Shown here one piece after another: positions 59,506-64,000 of a DNA stretch of 64,000 nt; within the stretch, counting starts at the first letter, position 1; each line of letters begins with the position of its first letter. The position numbers were made by a program, and so were the translations under genes. Below the pieces are notes generated by a model, which saw nothing but the letters and a program-made list of their open reading frames with translations, was not told the DNA's origin and made no database searches. The DNA is from Heterobilharzia americana (lineage: Eukaryota; Platyhelminthes; Trematoda; Strigeidida; Schistosomatidae): contig OX104127.1 of NCBI GenBank assembly GCA_944470555.2, positions 133,611,113 to 133,675,112 of the forward strand. The letters run 5' to 3'.

Positions 59506-62500
59506 GATGACTCGTATGTGGTCAAAGGTTTGTTGGATATTCCCTTTTGGGGGTCAACTAGGAAGGATAGAATGGTTAAAGCGATTCAAATGGTTATTTT
59601 TGAAATGGAGAAAGCTTTTTTCTAGCTGGCTTGCAAGTCCAGAATCCGCTTCACACTGGTTTCTGAGGTTACCAACCCGTATGCGAGCAAATAGAGAGCA
59701 CAAAATGGAAACCAAAATGTGAAAACTCACTTATTCTGAGTAGATCCCACCTACACCTCAAGTATGTGCAGAGCTGGTATTTAAAAGATTCAGATGAAGT
59801 AGCCTGGAGCATTTTTGCAGGAAGAAATTAAAAACTTGTAGGAAACGAACGGTATATCTACTGTCTAACCAGTTGCGCTGCGAACTTACTTCCTGTTCAT
59901 GTCTTCTGAAGTTGGTGCTACACCAACGATTCAATAAGTGACGAAGTCGATGTCAAGTGGTGCTCAAGATGTTGCGGAACGTTGTCAAATCTTCTATCAG
60001 TTTTCCGTACTCCACAGGAAGTAGGCAAAATACGAGCAGTCATTCCTAATATGTATTAAACCTAAATTCTAGAACAGACTTGGTCGGCCACCTCCAGGAG
60101 CGTTCCCAGCATAGTTTTTTCCTGCGGGCCATGGTCCTGAACTCCAGATGAGGTTGTATGAAGCTGCTGAAAATTCAGTGAAAGCAACTACGACTGAATC
60201 ATTTTAAATTTTTTCCAAGATTTATTAACGCCAAGTTTACACGAAATGCGTTTCTATCTCATTTTGAATAGGACTTTACGACCTAAGGGACTAAAACTTT
60301 GCGGCTGATGCTTCCATTTTCGCAGTGTTCATGGACCTGCATATTCTGTCAGAGGCGAACCAACGTCCAACACTCTTCTTATCTTCCTGATGGGTGAACC
60401 AGTAGCGTACCCACTAAACTGCCCATCTTGTATCGGTGCCGTTTTCCTTTTTCGGTGGTAAACTTCATGCATACTCCACCAGGCTGGTTATAGGTCTTCT
60501 ACATTCCCCCTGATAGCATAAAGTCAAGTTGGTTCGAGTGTTATCTACACCTTTTCTTTTGCAGTCTGACAGATGAACTTATAGCTTTTTTCCGCACCTT
60601 TTTGAGAGTATTTTCTGGTCTTCTTCATAAGAGGCAACTGTTTTGTTCAAAACTTCCATGTGATGTGAAATACATTTTCTGAAAACTGTTTGGAATGAAT
60701 TGTGGATAAAGACCTTGAGTGACTTTCGTGGAAGTTGCATGATAGCCACCGCTTCTGTCGTCAGTCTTCACTTGGCACTGGTACCCAGCACCTTAGAGTT
60801 TATTTCTAGCTAATTTTTCATTAACATTTAGGTGACTGAACATTCGCTGGAGGTGTATCTAGTTTTCATCACTATCAGCCCTCAAAGACACACATCCTTA
60901 TACTTTACCCGTTTGAAATTTAAACCTTTTGCAGCTACTCAATACTGCAAACAAAGTAGGCTTTTGAATTCTCCCCCAGCTATTGTCTTCCGTATTATAA
61001 AGTCATTGGCGAAAAAGCATAGAAAAAGGTGCTCACAGGAGGTCCATCCTAAATAAATTGCTTGTTCCATATTTTAACGCACAAATAGCTCCGCCGTATA
61101 AGGATATGGTAGTTGACGGGTGGACAGATGACCAGGGGTATTTTCAGATGTTTCGGATATGGCGAAACTACTGAAAAACTTACCAGACTTGTGTACGTCG
61201 CACAAAATGACTTTAGGACCAGTGAAAAGAAACGTTAGTACCTCCAGGGGAGAATTTCTTTGCATGATGCATCTTCCAAAGTGGTTTGCAACTGTAGACA
61301 CTGTTCAAACGGGATGGACCAAGTTTCGAATATTTACAACCTACGGTGTCCACCCCCGCAATTTCAATGAAGTTATTTATTTATTTCGGTTTAAGCTAGC
61401 TAACATCATAAGGGTTTGAGTCAAGCCTCTACAGTTCCGCTTCGATGCATGCCTTCGTGATAGCCACGCATTTGATTTCTTCGGTCAATCAAAACGAAAC
61501 ATAATGACGCTCCTCCCACCCAATGCTCAACTCTGTACGTCTTGTTCACATGGTGCTTCCCGCGTTTTTCAGGTTAAAATTATTTGTCACAAATGAAAAG
61601 CCAGTGAGGAGACTATAAGACACTGTTTCTCTTTAAATATATAGCAACGTACATATTTAACCTCAAAAGTAACAGTTGTTTTTCTGTCATAGTTATTCAA
61701 ATGTCATTCTCGAGAGGACATTCGCTTGCTGTTTCCCCGACAACCTCTCCTGAAGTTGCACATAATGGTCCCGAGGATTGAAGTGTTTCATCCACCCTCC
61801 AGAATCACATCTAGAACACCCCCGACTTCCCTACGAAAACTTTGTATCTCATTTCTTCCAGAAGAAGGGCACCGCCTCAAGTCGTATATTTTGCCTCACT
61901 TACCCATTTAATGTCGATCAAACGGCTTCACCGGCCGCCTGGAATAGCACGTCCCTTTCACCACTTCTGTCAATTAAAACTGTCCTTCATACCGACAGCT
62001 CGTCTGGCTAAGCTTACGCCTCCTTCACCAGTTCCAAGTGCAACAGGCTTACTTCGGAATGACAATGAATCACGAAATAGGCAAGTGATGACGCAACTTT
62101 CACCACCAAAATCACTGGATTCGTGTTAAAGCTGGCTGGTCTTGACTGACTGGTCGTAATTTCACTAACAGTTATAAAGTCAATGCTCTGAACAAGCATC
62201 GTGAAAATTCGTTTGCCTAAGCCAGAGGGTTTTTTGTAAAAGTGAACTTAACCGTAAGTTCCATCCCTGACATGGGTTTAGAATTGGAGAACCGTTGTAA
62301 GACTCAACATTTGTTCCACCTACTTTTTGAAGCGTATGGCAGTGTAGTTTCTATGCGTTACGTTAGTTATAGTATGCTGTGTTGTTATGATGCTATTTTC
62401 CAAATACACTGCGATGACCGCAGTGGGGCCACCTGGCCTGATGGAACTATTTAGTCTAATAGAACAAAGGAGCTAAGATAAACAGAAGTTGACGTACGAT

Positions 62501-64000
62501 TTTAAGATGGCGTGGTAGGAAAGAACTCCCCCGAAGTTATACAAGTGGTAACATGCGACCCTAAAATAGGATGAAATAGTGTATCTACCCGCTTAGAATG
62601 TCATGCAGTTAAGAATGCTATATAAGTGCGCTTTGTCAAATGGCCTAATCTAGTGTGCATCCGATCGCAATCACAACGTTCATTTTACCTGAGGGTCTTA
62701 GCAACAGTGTTTATTTTCATGTGGTAACCATCACCGACCACTTTACTGTGGGATTACTTTGGAGTACTGCTTCACCATCGGCATGCTACCAGGGTTTACG
62801 ATTAGATTTCCGTGCCGGGGAAATATCTACGTAGACACAACATGAAACTCAAGATGAACACGTATAACGCTGGCACAATTCTTTTCTGAAGATTTCATTG
62901 ACTCTCCCTCACGTAGTCTACTATGAAAGGGTGTTGAAAACGTCATTTACTTATGCTGCAAAACGACCCGGAGGTATTGGAGGAATATGTTAGAAACAGT
63001 GGAATGGCATTTAAACTGAGGAAGATGGAACGCTGTTTCTGCACCTGTGCTGCAAAAATATTCTCCTTTTCCTCAATACTCCTCATCCACTGAATGTGGA
63101 TAATCCTGGTTTTGTTCCGACTGAAAAAACGCGGTCAGCTATAGATCGCCCAAGTGACAAAGTGGTGGTAAGCTCAGTACCAATCCCTTTGGGTAGGCAG
63201 TAAGTGAAGGTATTTTGCAAGCATTTTTGTGGTAAGCTGAACGTCATGAGTGAGGTTATCTATTGGGCCTCATAATTTTATGAAAACATCGACCGTCTGG
63301 GGTAGGTACGGATGAAACATAGTGGCATGCGACATGATGACTGAACAAACTATTGCAGCGCGATTCTTGGAGGTCTTCGATTTGAACCAAAGCACTATGG
63401 TGGAGAAGATAGTTTGAATAATGCTAGTCTCACACTACCTGTACATTAGGTAAATGAGATCTCTTACCAACAATTACTACCACCAAACGCAGAAGCTCTG
63501 TTTCCTCTGCATTCTGTCACAATCGTTTGCTTCTTTCATACTGCTCATCGCCTAATTTATGTTAACTTCCTCAACTCTATGCCCAGAAACAGACAGCAGT
63601 TGAATAGGGACCATAGATTGTCCTAGAAACTTCACAGCTTCTTTACTTACCTACGGCCTATAAACTAAAGTGAAAATTAGGCTACGGGCAATCATATTTC
63701 CGTGAGCTGCTGATGGTTAAGGTTCAGGTAGAGGAACTCAGCTTCGAGACGAAAACATGTGGGTTCAAAAATTAGCAGTCTGCTTATTGATACGATTTTC
63801 CTCGATGTAGCTAGGACCAATGCGGCTACTTTACATGCCTTTCTTCCGCCGAAAAACTTAAGGCTTGATATTGGTTTTCAGTCACTTTTCTCGATGGACA
63901 GCTATTTATGAGGCACGGATTTACTGGCGAAAGTCAAATGAGTACGTCCAAGTTGGATAGGATCATCATGCGGTGAATCTAAAGTACCCATCGTGGTCCC
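59506..64000. other. no gene recognised in the right end
   Basis: Many short frames on both strands, none with a recognisable domain, splice pattern or repeat partner in the window. Base composition is intermediate between the AT-rich introns and the CR1 element. It may contain old mobile-element debris. Confidence 0.35.

Noticed and set aside
1..64000. CRISPR arrays, bacterial operons, ribosome-binding sites, phage or plasmid features
   Set aside because: Spliced genes and metazoan retrotransposons show that this is an animal genome. No regular spaced repeats were seen.
59506..64000. LTR retrotransposon in the right end
   Set aside because: No protease, RT or integrase motif and no long direct repeat was found, so no call was made.

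Overview
The window looks like a piece of a blood fluke (Schistosoma) genome. The evidence is AT-rich sequence, single-domain exons separated by kilobase introns, a few 33-38 nt introns, and schistosome-type repeats: hammerhead-ribozyme (Sm-alpha-like) units, RTE- and CR1-type non-LTR retrotransposons, and a Penelope-like element. The genus is inferred from gene structure and repeat content. The species cannot be fixed by eye.

Two host genes are well supported, both on the minus strand. (1) From 26449 down to at least 2275: a secreted or surface protein with a signal peptide, one C-type lectin domain split over two exons, and four sushi (CCP) modules, one per exon. All internal exons are phase 1-1. 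The gene probably continues leftwards (candidate exon 385-568) and may leave the window. (2) From 54416 down to 43116: most of TAF2, the aminopeptidase-like subunit of general transcription factor TFIID, in three long exons. The 5' end is not found, and one homopolymer frameshift lies near 44690. A third, unrecognised plus-strand gene candidate (36778-37352) can be assembled only by allowing introns of 33-38 nt.

The rest is introns and intergenic DNA full of repeats. RTE family A: 10.2-12.9 kb (+) and 20.9-22.0 kb (-). RTE family B: 6.1-7.0, 27.4-27.6, 33.6-36.0 and 48.8-50.6 kb (+), and 55.6-57.1 kb (-). CR1-like: 57.7-59.5 kb with an intact ORF1 and a broken ORF2. Penelope-like: 15.7-16.7 kb, a GIY-YIG endonuclease remnant between inverted terminal repeats. 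Further foldbacks lie at 13.0, 18.1-18.7, 29.3-31.1, 38.9-39.5 and 42.6-43.0 kb. Short units with tRNA-like cores come in two kinds: some flanked by hammerhead arms in opposite orientations, others by plain inverted repeats. The last 4.5 kb (59.5-64.0) has no recognisable coding capacity.

The main points for a second look are the hammerhead/tRNA-like palindromic units, the Penelope foldback, the hidden short-intron gene, the hairpin at the CR1 ORF1/ORF2 junction, and a microsatellite that grew out of retrotransposon coding sequence.
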